Assembly (NCBI GenBank): GCA_913777665.1
Contig: CAJYTF010000012.1
Coordinates: 1-50,631 of the forward strand
Direction of reading: 5' to 3'
DNA length: 50,631 nt
DNA from: an uncultured Myroides sp.
GTDB lineage: Bacteria; Bacteroidota; Bacteroidia; Flavobacteriales; Flavobacteriaceae
Shown here: positions 50,592-50,631 of the stretch, one piece after another
Numbering within the stretch: position 1 is the stretch's first letter
How the letters are laid out: every line of letters starts with the position of its first letter
Translations under genes and position numbers: made by a program
The notes under the pieces: generated by a model
What the model saw: only the letters and a program-made list of their open reading frames with translations
Told to the model about the DNA's origin: nothing
Databases searched by the model: none

Positions 50592-50631
50592 AAATCTACA
50601 ACATGTATACTAATTCTATACATTATTAGTG
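50592..50631 (+). promoter_or_regulatory. Shared AT-rich regulatory element, copy 2
   Basis: Same blocks as 40991-41031 (aaatctacaa, tgtatacta, ttctata, agtg). It reaches the window edge, so the gene it controls lies outside. It sits after three terminators, where a new transcript would start. Confidence 0.5.

Noticed and set aside
1..50631. Intact insertion sequences, integrases, tRNA or rRNA genes
   Set aside because: No transposase, recombinase or tRNA cloverleaf could be recognised by eye; small tRNAs cannot be excluded without a dedicated scan.

Overview
The window looks like a chromosomal segment of a low-GC Bacteroidota, most likely Flavobacteriales. Four things point there: a secreted protein with a C-terminal type IX secretion (Por) sorting domain, a TonB-receptor-like outer-membrane barrel paired with a LytS/LytR-type system, A-rich leaders with TAnnTTTG -7 boxes, and families largely restricted to the phylum (DUF4494, OMP_b-brl-type receptors, NtrC-type regulators with a GAFTDA loop). 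Genus cannot be fixed from sequence alone. I saw no rRNA, tRNA, CRISPR array or intact insertion sequence.

Layout. 1-9600: a 90-aa protein of unknown function, a frameshifted DUF4494 gene, an outer-membrane receptor divergent from a LytTR two-component pair, a T9SS-exported beta-propeller-like protein and a small porin-like barrel. 10000-13050: a thiamine salvage operon (thiM-thiE-thiD-tenA, minus strand) under a TPP riboswitch. 13390-17630: a frameshifted XRE regulator, a decayed gene stub, a Fur/Zur-type regulator, a transglutaminase-like protein and a P1B metal ATPase whose N-terminus is Cys/His-rich instead of carrying an HMA domain. 17650-28000: an accessory zone rich in broken genes (AraC and winged-helix fragments, a secreted protein with three frameshifts, a DUF6713-like gene, AAA and XseA-like tails, a bile-acid:Na+ symporter relic) and dispersed repeats, mixed with intact small stress or housekeeping genes (HxlR regulator, NTF2-like, DUF5694, NAD(P)H oxidoreductase, DUF5367, ClbS/DfsB, GNAT). 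It also holds a second copy of the 90-aa gene with the same leader and terminator.

28042-38800: a histidine kinase and NtrC-type sigma-54 activator divergent from a five-gene export operon (HlyD adaptor, S41 peptidase, ABC ATPase, FtsX-type permease, TolC-type channel). The divergent gap holds two dyads 22 bp apart and a -24/-12-like element at the spacing expected for enhancer-driven transcription. Downstream are two small ORFs, two strong terminators and a compact double-hairpin RNA candidate.

39066-50631: a cyanophycin cycle (isoaspartyl peptidase and cyanophycinase, divergent from cyanophycin synthetase), followed by a three-gene operon of an SbnA-like cysteine-synthase-fold enzyme, an FAD/NAD(P)-binding protein and a Y4yA-type PLP decarboxylase. 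This operon resembles part of a siderophore or specialised amino-acid pathway. A roughly 40-bp AT-rich element upstream of cyanophycin synthetase recurs at the very end of the window, suggesting that cyanophycin synthetase and the gene just outside are co-regulated. These two loci and the sigma-54-controlled exporter are the best candidates for unusual biology here.
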